The notes below the pieces were generated by a model, which saw nothing but the letters and a program-made list of their open reading frames with translations, was not told the DNA's origin and did no database searches. The position numbers and the translations under genes are program-made. A stretch of DNA of 64,000 nucleotides. Source: Lentzea pudingi. Lineage in GTDB: Bacteria > Actinomycetota > Actinomycetes > Mycobacteriales > Pseudonocardiaceae. Location: positions 264,480 to 328,479 of the forward strand of contig NZ_BMNC01000004.1 of assembly GCF_014646255.1 (NCBI RefSeq). Direction: 5' to 3'. Positions 44,220 to 53,270 of the stretch are shown piece after piece (the stretch's first letter is position 1; each line of letters starts with the position of its first letter).

Positions 44220-45485
44220 CTAGCTGCCCGCGCGCAGCAGCTGGGCGGTGCGCGGGTTGAGCTCCTCCGCGCCGTCGTCACCCACGAGCACGGTCCCGCC
44301 GACCGTGACGAGGTGGCGCTCGAAGCCGCAGCTCGGCTCGAAGGCGAACGTCATTCCCTTCGCCAGCACCAGGTTCGGGGGCATCGTGGGTGTTTCCGGG
44401 CAGTTCGGGTACTGCTCGATGCCCTCGACGCGCAGGGAGTTCGCGGGAATGCGAGCGAGCCCGACGCAGGGGTTGAGCGCGTGAACCTGCGGACCGCGTA
44501 CCCACCCGCCCGCCGCTTCCACCGGCGCCAGCATCGCTTCAGCGATGTCGCCGAATGCTGCGCCTGGGCGAAGGGCGGCCAGTCCCGCCCGGTAGGCATC
44601 GCCGGCGATGAGCGCCGCGCGCTCGATGTCCTCGTGCACCTCACCGACGGCGATGGTCACCTGGTGCTGCGAGGCCCGCATGCCGAAGTTGCAGAAGACC
44701 TCGGCCATGAGGACATCGCCGTCCTGGATGATCCGCGCCTCCCCTGGGCGGTAGGACCACGCGGGCGGCCCCGACGCCGCGTACTCCGAGCCCGACCACA
44801 GATGCATGCCGGGAACGACGGTGCCGTAGCTCAGCGCCGCGGCGGTGCCCGCCGTGTAGACCGCAGCCTCCGACACACCGGGCCGGGTCGCCTCGACCAT
44901 CGCCTCGACCATCGCGTCGCCGATGCGCGCGGTGTACCGGACCACCTCGACCTCCTCCTCGCTGAGCTGGAACAGCAGCAGCCCGAACTCCGACCCCACC
45001 GAGACGATCTCGACCTCGGGCAGCTCGACACCCAGTCCGTGCATCAGGCGGAACGGGATGACGCCCTCGGGGTGCCACGGGATGTGCGGGTCCAGCCCGA
45101 CCACCCCGATCCGCGCTCGCGACAGCCCCAGGTCCCGGAACGCGGCGATCAGCGTGCCCGCGTCGCGACCGAGGCGGACACTGGGCGCAGAGACCCAGAC
45201 GTCGTGTCCCCGTCGCTCCGCCTCCAGCCGGTCGAGCAGGTACAGCGGCATCGGCACGAGGACGACCGGCTCTTCTCCCTTGGGCATGAGCACGGTTGTC
45301 CCGGCCCGGTCGTTGGTGAACCAGGTGTCGAAGTAAAGGGGCATCGCACCAGCGTCCTCGTGTTCGCCGTAGACGAGGAGCGCGTCGAGACCCCGGCGCT
45401 CCATGAAGGCGTTCGCGAGGTCCCACCGGCGGTCGCGCTCCGCGAGCGAGAACCGGGGGATGGTGGTGCGAACATTGGTAGTCAT
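44220..45485 (-). CDS. M24 (pita-bread fold) protein with altered metal ligands
   Basis: The protein has 421 residues from ATG 45485 behind AAAGGA. It has the creatinase N-terminal domain (F-M-E-R-R-G-L-D-A-L-L-V-Y-G) and the M24 catalytic fold (G-D-V-L-M-A-E-V-F...). In metalloprotease members the block reads G-D-x-V-x-x-D-x-G and later a second Asp; here Glu replaces the first Asp and S-Q-H-Q-V-T stands where the second Asp is expected. The later Glu residues (A-F-E-P, E-E-L-N) remain. A metal-free or different hydrolase activity, as in creatinase, is likely rather than X-Pro peptidase. It is followed by an SDR gene on the same strand upstream. Confidence 0.8.
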   Translation of the reverse strand: MTTNVRTTIPRFSLAERDRRWDLANAFMERRGLDALLVYGEHEDAGAMPLYFDTWFTNDRAGTTVLMPKGEEPVVLVPMPLYLLDRLEAERRGHDVWVSAPSVRLGRDAGTLIAAFRDLGLSRARIGVVGLDPHIPWHPEGVIPFRLMHGLGVELPEVEIVSVGSEFGLLLFQLSEEEVEVVRYTARIGDAMVEAMVEATRPGVSEAAVYTAGTAAALSYGTVVPGMHLWSGSEYAASGPPAWSYRPGEARIIQDGDVLMAEVFCNFGMRASQHQVTIAVGEVHEDIERAALIAGDAYRAGLAALRPGAAFGDIAEAMLAPVEAAGGWVRGPQVHALNPCVGLARIPANSLRVEGIEQYPNCPETPTMPPNLVLAKGMTFAFEPSCGFERHLVTVGGTVLVGDDGAEELNPRTAQLLRAGS

Positions 45486-45580
45486 CAACTTTTTCCTTTC
45501 ACGAATAAAAGACGAGAAGGAATACCAGCGCCTTCCTCGACGGCTTCGTCGCCCCGGTAGCAGCCGGGGCCAAGGGACTG

Positions 45581-46450
45581 TCACTGCCCGATTGACGCGC
45601 CGGCTCCGGTGAGAGCGGCGGTTGCCAGCCACAGGCTTTGGGCAACGGTCGGGTTCAGGCCGGCCCGGCTGGGCTTCCGGACAAGGGGGTGTCCCGTGAA
45701 GCTGAACAAGCCGTCGGGGCCGACGTATGCGTTGCCGGGGATGTCCTGCGTGGCGGCATAGAGAAGTGGTAGCGCTCCGTGCTCGGCGTCTTGAACCAGG
45801 AATGGGAGCCGGTTGACAAATCGTAGGTTCGAGTGGTCGACCAGTCCGGTCCGGGCGACGCCGGGATGGGCGATGACCGAGCGGATGTGGCTGCCCGCCG
45901 CAGTCAGGCGGCGCTGCAGTTCCAGCGAGAACAGCACGACCGCGAGCTTGGACGACTGATAGGCCGCCATTGCGTCATATTTGCGCGTACGCCAGTCGAG
46001 GTCGTCGAGATCCAATTTGCCGAACCGGTGCATCTGGCTGGACACCGTCACCACGCGGTCGGTCAACCGGGACAGCAGCAGGTTGGTGAGCAGGAACGGC
46101 CCGAAGTAGTTCGTCGCGGTCTGCACGTCCAGGCCCTGCGCGGTCCGCGCCGCCGGGATGTCCATCACCCCGGCGTTGTTGATCAGGATGTCGATGTCAC
46201 CGGTGTACGTCTGCGCGAACGCGCGTACCGAGTCCAGATCGGCGACATCGAGATGCTGGAATTCGAATTCACCTCGCATATTGGTGGTCGCCTGGCGTGC
46301 CTTGTCGATGTTGCGCACGACCAGCACCACGTGGGCGCCAACCCGGGCGAGTTCCCGGGCGGTCACCAGTCCGATTCCTCCACCCGCGCCGGTGATCAGC
46401 ACCGTTTTGCCGGTCATGCTCGGCAGTTGGTCCGCGGTCCATTTCGCCAT
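45581..46450 (-). CDS. Short-chain dehydrogenase/reductase
   Basis: The protein has 289 residues from ATG 46450 behind AAGGAG. It shows T-G-A-G-G-G-I-G, N-N-A-G-V-M-D, catalytic Ser in V-S-S-Q and Y-Q-S-S-K. It resembles retinol-dehydrogenase-like bacterial SDRs with a long C-terminal part. The 218 bp upstream to the epimerase gene show no palindrome comparable to the others. The substrate is unknown. Confidence 0.87.
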   Translation of the reverse strand: MAKWTADQLPSMTGKTVLITGAGGGIGLVTARELARVGAHVVLVVRNIDKARQATTNMRGEFEFQHLDVADLDSVRAFAQTYTGDIDILINNAGVMDIPAARTAQGLDVQTATNYFGPFLLTNLLLSRLTDRVVTVSSQMHRFGKLDLDDLDWRTRKYDAMAAYQSSKLAVVLFSLELQRRLTAAGSHIRSVIAHPGVARTGLVDHSNLRFVNRLPFLVQDAEHGALPLLYAATQDIPGNAYVGPDGLFSFTGHPLVRKPSRAGLNPTVAQSLWLATAALTGAGASIGQ

Positions 46451-46669
46451 GAAACTCCTTCTGAGGTAAGGGGGCTCGATTCGGGAAACGTCATCAGTTC
46501 CTGCGCCCCTGTGATGCTGCCGCTCATTTCAGGTGCGGCGAAATCGCCTCGAACTTCGCGACAAGTACTGGCCGCGCGCCTCGTTACTGGCCGGCACAAC
46601 AGATCAACGAATCGAAATCAGCATGCTTGCGGCTCGTTCCGGCAAGGCCTTGGCCACCCGGCATTGCGC

Positions 46670-47488
46670 CTAGAGGATGCCGTCGCGTGCGGCGGCGTAG
46701 ATGGTCGGCACGCTCGGAGAGAAGCCGAGCTCACGGATGAGGGTGCCGTCCAGATGTCCGAACCACGGATTGGCCAGCGGCTCGGCGGACCCTTCGATCG
46801 GTTGCCCGGCGAGCCTGGCCATCTCGAAGATGGTGACCGGGGCGCCGTCGGTGACGTTGACGATCCGGCCGTCCATCACCCCGGTCAGCGCGAGGCGCAC
46901 GGCGGCCGCGACGTCGCGGTGGTGCGCCACGGCAAAGGCCTGCGCCGGGTGCAGGCCCAACCGCGGGGCGAGCATCTGAATCGACGCGAGGTGACCGTCG
47001 CCCTCCCCGTACACGAACGGTAGCCGCAGGACCGCCCAGGTCAGGCCACTGTCGCGGAGCAGCTGCTCCGCCGCCAGCTTGCTCGCCGGATAGGCGGCGG
47101 CCGGCGAGCACGCGTCCGTTTCAAGCGCCGGGCGTGTGGCGTTCGCGTTGTAGACGTTCCCGGTGCTGCTCATGACGAGCCGGGTGTTCGGCGCGTGCTC
47201 CTTCACGGCGGCGATCAGGTTGCGGGTGCCGTCGAGGTTCGCGCGCCAGATGGCGGCATCGTCGCTCGTGCGGAACTGCGCCGCCAGGTGGACCACCGCG
47301 TCGACGCCTTCCACCGCCGTACGCAGCGTGTCCGGGTCGTCCAGGTCACCGCGGACGCCGGTGGTCCCCGGCGGCAGCGCGGCGTCGCCGCGGACGAGCG
47401 CGCGGCACTTGAAGCCGTCCTGTGCGAGGCGTGGCAGCAGCCGTGAACCCACGAGACCGGTGGCACCGGTGAGCAACAGAGTCGTCAT
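46670..47488 (-). CDS. NAD-dependent epimerase/dehydratase-like protein
   Basis: The protein has 272 residues. It shows L-L-T-G-A-T-G-L-V-G-S-R-L-L, D-A-V-V-H-L-A-A-Q, S-S-T-G-N-V-Y and Y-P-A-S-K (the Y-x3-K pair). This is an extended-SDR protein with an unassigned substrate. It diverges from the MarR gene around a 31-bp perfect palindrome, so the two form a self-contained regulatory unit. Confidence 0.87.
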   Translation of the reverse strand: MTTLLLTGATGLVGSRLLPRLAQDGFKCRALVRGDAALPPGTTGVRGDLDDPDTLRTAVEGVDAVVHLAAQFRTSDDAAIWRANLDGTRNLIAAVKEHAPNTRLVMSSTGNVYNANATRPALETDACSPAAAYPASKLAAEQLLRDSGLTWAVLRLPFVYGEGDGHLASIQMLAPRLGLHPAQAFAVAHHRDVAAAVRLALTGVMDGRIVNVTDGAPVTIFEMARLAGQPIEGSAEPLANPWFGHLDGTLIRELGFSPSVPTIYAAARDGIL

Positions 47489-47500
47489 AATCTTCCCCTT

Positions 47501-47531
47501 CGCTGATCGTCAGTACTACTGACGATCAGCG
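47501..47531. promoter_or_regulatory. MarR operator: 31-bp perfect palindrome
   Basis: CGCTGATCGTCAGTA (47501-47515) and TACTGACGATCAGCG (47517-47531) are exact inverted repeats around one central C. It lies 12 bp from the epimerase start and 18 bp from the MarR start, so a bound dimer would cover both. Confidence 0.88.
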
Positions 47532-47549
47532 TAACAGTATCCTGTCGAG

Positions 47550-47999
47550 ATGACGACCGAAGGGGACCTGGAGCCGCGGCTGAGCGCGCGGTTGACCTAT
47601 CTGCTCAAGCGCGCCCTCGTAGCCCTGGAAGACCTGCACGCCGAACACCTGGCACCGATCGGAGTCAACGGACGCGAGCTGGCCGTCCTGCTCCTCCTGG
47701 ACGGCCACAATCCCGAGTCGCAGCAGCAGGTGGCCGGACGTCTCAGGGTCGACCGGACCACGATGGTCGCGCTGCTCGACGGGCTGGAGGCCAAGGGGCT
47801 GGTGGCGCGGCACGCGGACGCCGGGGACCGGCGTCGCAACGTCGTCGAGCTGACCGGGGACGGGCGGACGGCGCTGGTCCGAGCGGTCCGCGCCAGCGAC
47901 GAGGCCGAACGGCAGCTCCTCGCGGAGTTCGACGACGACGAATCCGCGCAGTTGCGCACGCTGCTGACGCGCCTGATCCAGGACCGCTCGAAGCCCTAG
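47550..47999 (+). CDS. MarR-family transcriptional regulator
   Basis: The protein has 149 residues. The winged helix reads Q-Q-Q-V-A-G-R-L-R-V-D-R-T-T-M-V-A-L-L-D and L-E-A-K-G-L-V-A-R, with the wing D-A-G-D-R-R-R-N-V-V. It should bind the palindrome upstream and control itself and the divergent epimerase. A decayed copy of the same domain is found at 49,310-49,400. Confidence 0.9.
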   Translation: MTTEGDLEPRLSARLTYLLKRALVALEDLHAEHLAPIGVNGRELAVLLLLDGHNPESQQQVAGRLRVDRTTMVALLDGLEAKGLVARHADAGDRRRNVVELTGDGRTALVRAVRASDEAERQLLAEFDDDESAQLRTLLTRLIQDRSKP

Positions 48000-48499
48000 G
48001 CTGAGTTGATCTTTAACCCGTACGGCGTGGACGGGGTTGTTCGAGGTCCTTGGACTCGTCTTGGCTTCGCGCTGATGTGCACGTCGTGGTGTGCGGCGGT
48101 CTGGGTGTTGCGGCGTCCGCTGCCAACCGTTGAAGGTGGTCGTTCACCGCCGCTAGGTCGGCCACTGTCCAATGCTGGACGTATACCAGTGGAGGCAGTC
48201 GTTCACGTTCTTGCGCCGCTCCGGCCCTGTCCGATGCGCATAAAGGGTATCTCTCATTCCCCTTGATTTCGGCCCGGCTCTGACACGGCCCCTGATATCA
48301 GCGTGTAATCGACTACGTGCCGATTGGCCTGCAGATCGGCACGCAGCGTGTGTTCGATTAGGCCGATATGAGGTCTCATTCATGTGAGAACAGCGCGTGG
48401 GTGCGTACTCGCGGACGCAGTTCCGTAGATGGCGCGAATCCGTCGAAAGTTGGCAATTATCCGAGGCCGACCTTACTATGCCGACCCTAGGCTGAGGTT
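48000..48499. other. Half a kilobase without a supported gene
   Basis: The best candidate is a 41-codon minus frame beginning at about 48,376 (M-R-P-H-I-G-L-I-E-H-T-L-R-A-D-L), which has no ribosome site. The segment 48,370-48,480 is AT-richer and may carry the promoter of the HD-domain gene. Confidence 0.35.
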
Positions 48500-49303
48500 A
48501 TGGAATCTGTTGGTGTTGATAGCGCTGACGAGTCAGGTTCGTCTTCTCAAAATGGGGTTGGCCGCCGCGGGTTGCTGTTCTCGGGTGCGCGGGTCGTGGC
48601 AGCGGCCGGCCTGCTCGGCGTCGCGGGCTCGGGCGTGGCACCGGTGGCCACCGCTGCGCAGCCGGTCCGGTACCCGACGACGGGGCTCCGTATCCCGGAT
48701 ACGGAGTTGGCCCGTCAGGCGATGGAGTTCGTACGTGAAGTGTCCACTCCGACGCTGTTCGGTCATGTGATGCGTTCTTATCAGTTCGGCGTGCTGATGC
48801 TCGAGCGGACGGGCCAGAGGTATGACCGTGAGCTTTTGTTCGTGGGCGCCGCTCTGCATGATCTTGGCCTCGTTGAACGCTTCGTCTCCACTGCTGAGCG
48901 CTTCGAACTGGACGGCGCTGACGTGGCACGGCGTTTCCTGCGGGAACGCGGCATGAGTACCGCCCGTGCGGAGGTCGTCTGGGACGCGATCGCGTTGCAC
49001 ACCAATTTCACGATCGCGGCGCGGAAACGGCCGGAGATCGCCGCGGTGGCGGCCGGCGCCGGTGTGGACGTCTCCGGTCAGGGGCTGGACCAGCTGGATC
49101 GTGACGACGTGGCCGAAGTGCTGGAGACTTATCCGCGCCTCGGGTTCAAGCGTGAAGCCGTCGCCAACATCATCGACCAGTGCAGACGCAAACCGATGGC
49201 GTACCTCCTGCACCCGTTCGCGGAGGTAGGGCGTAAGTACATTCCAGGGTTCCCTGTTCCCACCATCGAGCAAGCCGTGCTGGCGGCCCCATTCCCGGAG
49301 TGA
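48500..49303 (+). CDS. Tat-exported HD-domain protein
   Basis: The protein has 267 residues. Its N-terminus carries a twin-arginine signal (G-R-R-G-L-L-F followed by a hydrophobic Ala/Gly-rich segment). The HD domain has H in F-G-H-V-M-R-S, the H-D pair in A-A-L-H-D-L-G-L and a later His in A-I-A-L-H-T-N-F. This layout resembles cyanamide-hydratase-like HD proteins. Export through Tat implies that it folds with its metal in the cytoplasm. The reaction is unknown. Confidence 0.8.
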   Translation: MESVGVDSADESGSSSQNGVGRRGLLFSGARVVAAAGLLGVAGSGVAPVATAAQPVRYPTTGLRIPDTELARQAMEFVREVSTPTLFGHVMRSYQFGVLMLERTGQRYDRELLFVGAALHDLGLVERFVSTAERFELDGADVARRFLRERGMSTARAEVVWDAIALHTNFTIAARKRPEIAAVAAGAGVDVSGQGLDQLDRDDVAEVLETYPRLGFKREAVANIIDQCRRKPMAYLLHPFAEVGRKYIPGFPVPTIEQAVLAAPFPE

Positions 49304-49309
49304 CCCGCG

Positions 49310-49400
49310 CGCCTGGGGCTCCACGAGCCCTTTGGTCACCAGCCCGTCGAGCAGTGCGACCATCGTGGTCCGGTGGCGCCTCGCGTCAAGCATGTTCGAG
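49310..49400 (-). pseudogene. Fragment of a MarR winged helix
   Basis: The minus strand reads H-R-T-T-M-V-A-L-L-D-G-L-V-T-K-G-L-V-E-P, nearly identical to the recognition helix of the intact MarR at 47,550 (R-T-T-M-V-A-L-L-D-G-L-E-A-K-G-L-V). About 30 codons survive. It is a relic of a paralogous regulator that read leftward. Confidence 0.65.
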
Positions 49401-49937
49401 GAGTTGATCGGGCGGGTCTGCGGTCGCTGTTGATCGTCGCCGATGGGTGGATGTCTTCCACGGCTCGACGCGCCGCTTCTAGGAGCCCGAGTTCGAGGGC
49501 TCGGAGCTGATCTTCGTCGGCTGGCTAGGCTTGACACCCATGATCGTCTCGTGCTCACGACTGGTCTGCAGCATGGCGCCGGCAAGAGGCACCGCCGAAC
49601 CCCGCCGTGCCCATGGACGCGGCAGCACCATGACGGGCCGATGTTGAATCTGCACGATCGTTCTCCGCACTGTTCGAGCACACGCGGTGACCACGACTTC
49701 AGCGACGTCCACACCGGTCGAGCGTGATCGGGACCGACCGTGGTCGTCGGCTCGCTGGACGGTCGCGTCCTCGCCGGCGCCACAGATCGTGCACAGCGCT
49801 ACCCGCACGCACCTCAGTCGCTGTTGCTCTGGCAGAAGTGTTCATTGGTTCGCTGTGACCGAGTGCGCCCTCCGGGTGATCTGCAGGGAGCAAGGTCGGG
49901 ATCGTCAAGACCTGCAAGACGAAGCCAACCGGCCTTG
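49401..49937. other. Stretch without an identifiable gene
   Basis: Frames on both strands lack family-like sequence and ribosome sites. Since a MarR fragment borders it, this is probably a decayed locus. No terminator was evident for the leftward MFS gene ending at 49,938. Confidence 0.35.
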
Positions 49938-51167
49938 TCACGATGTCCTGGCTGGTACCGCGGTCGGTCGTGTAGGGCGGAGGAGCCGGACGGCGAGCGC
50001 GAGGAGGAGCGCGGCGACCGCGACGACGAGCAGGGCGGTGGGCAGTCCGGTGGCGTCCGCCAGGACGAGGATCGCAAGTGGGCAGGCGAACTGGCCGATG
50101 AAGATCGCGGAGGTCCAGATTCCGGTGCCGCGGCCGCGTTGTGCGAAGGTCAGGTTGCCCAGCGCCCAGGTGAGCAGTGCGGGCAGCATGAGGCCGTTGC
50201 CCAGGCCGGCGACGACGGCGCCGAGCACCGCGACCGGTACTGACTGGGCCAGCGCGAGGCCGAGGATGCCGATCCCGCAGAGCGCGAACGCCGCCGGGAC
50301 CGTGACGGCTGGACCGAACCGGGCGACGCGGGGGAACAGATAGGCCGCGACGGCGGTGGCCAGTGAGCCGACGGCGCTGGCCATGCCGATGGTGGCGGTG
50401 GACGTGACGCCGATGCCGTCGAGCACATAGGACAGTTCGACGATGAGGACGTAGAAGACGAGACCGCCGAAGAGGCTGACGCAGACCGGGGCCAGGAGGT
50501 CGCGCCAGGGCAGGGACGGGAGCTTCTCGCGGGTGCGGTGCTGCGGTGGCTGCCAAATGACGCGAGCCGCCACGAACGCGAGCGGCAGACTGATCGCGTA
50601 GAGCCAGAACGGAGTACGCCAGCCCCACGAGCCGAGCAATCCGCCGACGGCGAAGAAGATCGTTGCGGCCACGGTGGTGTAAACGGTCTGGAGGCCGAAG
50701 TACCGCTCCCGCTCGGGGCCGTGGAAGTAGTCGGCGAGCAGCGTCGTGCAGCAGGTCATGATCGCGGCTTCGGTGAGGCCGACCAGGACCCGGCTGGCGA
50801 CGATCAGATGCAGGGACGGCAGCCACAGCGGCGCGGTGCCGACGACGGCGTACACGACGAGAGCGCCCACCAGCAGCCGTTTGCGGCCCAGCCGGTCGAC
50901 GACGCGCCCGGCGAACGTCGCGGTGAGGCCGATGACCAGTGCCGGCACGGTCAGGACCATGGGCGTGAGGGTGGTGACGCCCGGTATGCCGGCGAAGGCG
51001 TCCTGGATGCGGGGTAGCACCGGGGCGAGCAGCACCGCGCCGAGCACGGCCAGGCAGCTGGACAGCAGTAGGACGACGGCTTGGGCGGTGCCCGCCGGGC
51101 GCCCGGTGGCCGGGTCGGCGGTGGCTTGGTCCGCGGTGGTGCTGAGCGGGGGAGCGGAGTGCGTCAC
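49938..51167 (-). CDS. Major facilitator superfamily transporter
   Basis: The protein has 409 residues and about 12 hydrophobic segments. The signature between helices 2 and 3 reads G-R-V-V-D-R-L-G-R-K-R-L-L, and E-A-A-I-M-T-C-C-T-T lies in the next helices. It is encoded just downstream of the LysR gene on the same strand, facing away from the aromatic catabolic operon. Uptake of the operon's substrate, or export of an intermediate, is the likely role. Confidence 0.88.
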   Translation of the reverse strand: MTHSAPPLSTTADQATADPATGRPAGTAQAVVLLLSSCLAVLGAVLLAPVLPRIQDAFAGIPGVTTLTPMVLTVPALVIGLTATFAGRVVDRLGRKRLLVGALVVYAVVGTAPLWLPSLHLIVASRVLVGLTEAAIMTCCTTLLADYFHGPERERYFGLQTVYTTVAATIFFAVGGLLGSWGWRTPFWLYAISLPLAFVAARVIWQPPQHRTREKLPSLPWRDLLAPVCVSLFGGLVFYVLIVELSYVLDGIGVTSTATIGMASAVGSLATAVAAYLFPRVARFGPAVTVPAAFALCGIGILGLALAQSVPVAVLGAVVAGLGNGLMLPALLTWALGNLTFAQRGRGTGIWTSAIFIGQFACPLAILVLADATGLPTALLVVAVAALLLALAVRLLRPTRPTAVPARTS

Positions 51168-51254
51168 TGGCTTCTCCGATGAAGTCAGGGCCGGCTCTCG
51201 ACGACCGGCGTCACTGACGTCGAAGTGTCAGCGCGGGTACCGCACGAGCGGAAA

Positions 51255-52187
51255 TCAAATCTGCCGAAGCGCGGTATCAGCGGCATCGATGCGGACGGCG
51301 CGGATGACGAGGTCTCGCAGGTAGCGGTGCTCGGGATCGTCGTCGTACATCGGGTGCCACCACATCGCCTCCACCAACGGGCCTGCCTCGAACGGGCACG
51401 GCAGTGCCCGTACCCCCAGGTCGTCCGGAATCCGGTCGGCCAGGCGTCGTTGCAGCAGAGCGACGCGATTCGAGCCGGCGACGAGTGCCGGCACGGTCAG
51501 GAACGTCTCGGTGACGACCTGGATGTGCGGTTCGATGCCGAGCATGCGCATCTGCCGCGCGGCCGGCGTGGACGCGGTGGGGCCGTGGTAGGTGACGACC
51601 CACGGCATGGTCTCCAGTTGCCCGACGGTGAGCGAATCACCGACCTCGGTGTTGCCGGCGGAGACCAGGCACACCCACTCGTCGCGGTAGAGATCGTGGT
51701 GCGAGAGGTCCTCGACGAACCCGTGCGGGATGACGAGCAGGTCGATGTTGATCAGCACCTGTGCGGCCGCGTCGACCATCTTCGGCGTGTTGGCGGGGAA
51801 CCGCAGCCTCGTCCTGGGGGCCTCTTCCGCGAGCAGTGCCACGATGCCGGGGCCGAGGACCGCGATGCCGTAGTCGGCCATCAGCAGCGAGAACTCCCGG
51901 GTGGACAGTGCGGGGTCGAAGTCGGGCTCGGCCGCGAACACCCGTTCCGCGCCGGCGAGTGCGACCCGCACGCGGTCCTTGAGCTGCAGCGCGAGCGGCG
52001 TGAGCCGGTACTGGTTACCTGCTCGGGTCAGCAACTCGTCGTGGAAGTGCCGGCGCAACCTGCCCAGCTGGGCCGACACCGCGGGCTGACCGAGCCCCAT
52101 CTGCTCGGCGGCGCGGGTCACGCTGCGCTCCCGCAGCAGGGCGTCCAGTGCCACGAGCAGGTTCAGGTCCAGTCGCGCGAGGTTCAT
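51255..52187 (-). CDS. LysR-family regulator of the catabolic operon
   Basis: The protein has 310 residues from ATG 52187. The NodD-like N-terminus is L-D-L-N-L-L-V-A-L-D-A-L-L-R-E-R-S-V-T-R-A-A-E and L-G-Q-P-A-V-S-A-Q-L. The substrate-binding domain runs from residue 90 on. It diverges from the cyclase-led operon, and the LysR box at 52,195-52,219 sits in the gap. Activation in response to a pathway intermediate is the family norm. Confidence 0.92.
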   Translation of the reverse strand: MNLARLDLNLLVALDALLRERSVTRAAEQMGLGQPAVSAQLGRLRRHFHDELLTRAGNQYRLTPLALQLKDRVRVALAGAERVFAAEPDFDPALSTREFSLLMADYGIAVLGPGIVALLAEEAPRTRLRFPANTPKMVDAAAQVLINIDLLVIPHGFVEDLSHHDLYRDEWVCLVSAGNTEVGDSLTVGQLETMPWVVTYHGPTASTPAARQMRMLGIEPHIQVVTETFLTVPALVAGSNRVALLQRRLADRIPDDLGVRALPCPFEAGPLVEAMWWHPMYDDDPEHRYLRDLVIRAVRIDAADTALRQI

Positions 52188-52194
52188 GCCGCCG

Positions 52195-52219
52195 ACGGTA
52201 TCAATCTCGTCGATACCGT
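52195..52219. promoter_or_regulatory. LysR box in the divergent promoter
   Basis: ACGGTATC (52195-52202) and GATACCGT (52212-52219) form an 8-9-8 inverted repeat containing the T-N11-A core of LysR sites. It starts 8 bp from the LysR ATG and lies 50 bp upstream of the operon's first gene. Confidence 0.85.
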
Positions 52220-52268
52220 TCATCAACGATTTCGGCTTCCCTGATACCTCGCTGTCGCTGAAGGTGAG

Positions 52269-53252
52269 GTGGTGGACAGAAACGATCCCGAGGGCGCGAT
52301 CGCGGCTGCGGCCGAGCGGTGCTCCAACTGGGGCCGCTGGGGCGCCGACGATGTCCTTGGCACGCTGAACTTCCTGGACGAGGCAAAGCGCAGGGAAGGC
52401 GCCGCACTCGTCCGCCGGGGCGCCAGTTTCTCGCTGGCGCAACGGTTCGACGCGAACGGCCCGCAGAAGGGCTGGCGCCGGCGTACCAATCCCGTGCACA
52501 CCATGCTCGACACCGGGACGGACGCAGAGCGCGGCACGCAGGGTTTTCCGCACGGCATCGGCGGGGCCGACGACGTGATCTTCATGCCCTTGCAGGCCTC
52601 GACGCAGTGGGACGGTCTCGGCCACATCTTCGACCACGGTCTCGCCTACAACGGCCGCCGTGCCGGGGACGTCGTGACCAGCGAGGGCGACCGGATCACC
52701 GGCATCGAGACCACGGCAGGACTGATCGCGGGTCGCGGCGTGCTGCTCGACGTCGGCCGGGTGTTCGGTGTTGGCCAGAAGGGTGGAGCAGAGGGTGAGC
52801 TGCCCGACGGCTTCGCCATCACCACCGGCCACCTGGAGGCGACGATCGCCGCGCACGGTGACACTGCACGGGTCGGCCGCGGTGACCTGCTCCTCGTGCG
52901 CACCGGCCGGTTGACCAGGGCGCGGCGGGAGGGCTGGGGCGACTACGCCGGTGGGGACTCGGCCGGCCTGTCGTTCTCCACTGTGGACTGGTTGCACGGC
53001 ACGGAGATCGCCGGGGTCGCGACCGACACCTGGGGCGTCGAGGTGCGACCCAACGAGTTCGACAACGCGTTCCAGCCGCTGCACCAGGTGGCCATCCCGC
53101 ACATCGGCCTGTTCCTCGGTGAGATGTGGGACCTCGACGCACTCGCCGACGACTGCGCCGCTGACGGGGTCCACGAGTTCTGGCTGACCGCAACGCCGCT
53201 GCCGGTGACCGGCGCGGTCGGCGCCCCGGTCGCCCCCATCGCCGTCAAGTAG
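52269..53252 (+). CDS. Cyclase-family metal-dependent hydrolase
   Basis: The protein has 327 residues from GTG 52269 behind AAGGTGAG. It belongs to the kynurenine-formamidase/cyclase fold. The metal-binding block reads S-T-Q-W-D-G-L-G-H-I-F-D-H-G, with H-Q-V-A-I-P-H-I-G-L toward the end. Members hydrolyse amides, lactones or polyketide-like rings. It is the first gene of the operon behind the LysR box, with FAD hydroxylase and ring-cleavage genes following. It may open a lactone or amide on the substrate. Confidence 0.87.
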   Translation: MVDRNDPEGAIAAAAERCSNWGRWGADDVLGTLNFLDEAKRREGAALVRRGASFSLAQRFDANGPQKGWRRRTNPVHTMLDTGTDAERGTQGFPHGIGGADDVIFMPLQASTQWDGLGHIFDHGLAYNGRRAGDVVTSEGDRITGIETTAGLIAGRGVLLDVGRVFGVGQKGGAEGELPDGFAITTGHLEATIAAHGDTARVGRGDLLLVRTGRLTRARREGWGDYAGGDSAGLSFSTVDWLHGTEIAGVATDTWGVEVRPNEFDNAFQPLHQVAIPHIGLFLGEMWDLDALADDCAADGVHEFWLTATPLPVTGAVGAPVAPIAVK

Positions 53253-53270
53253 CCGGACAAAGGAGTCCTC

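Noticed and set aside
48260..48376. 41-codon minus frame with protein-like sequence
   Set aside because: No ribosome site, no family and short length; left as part of the non-coding stretch.
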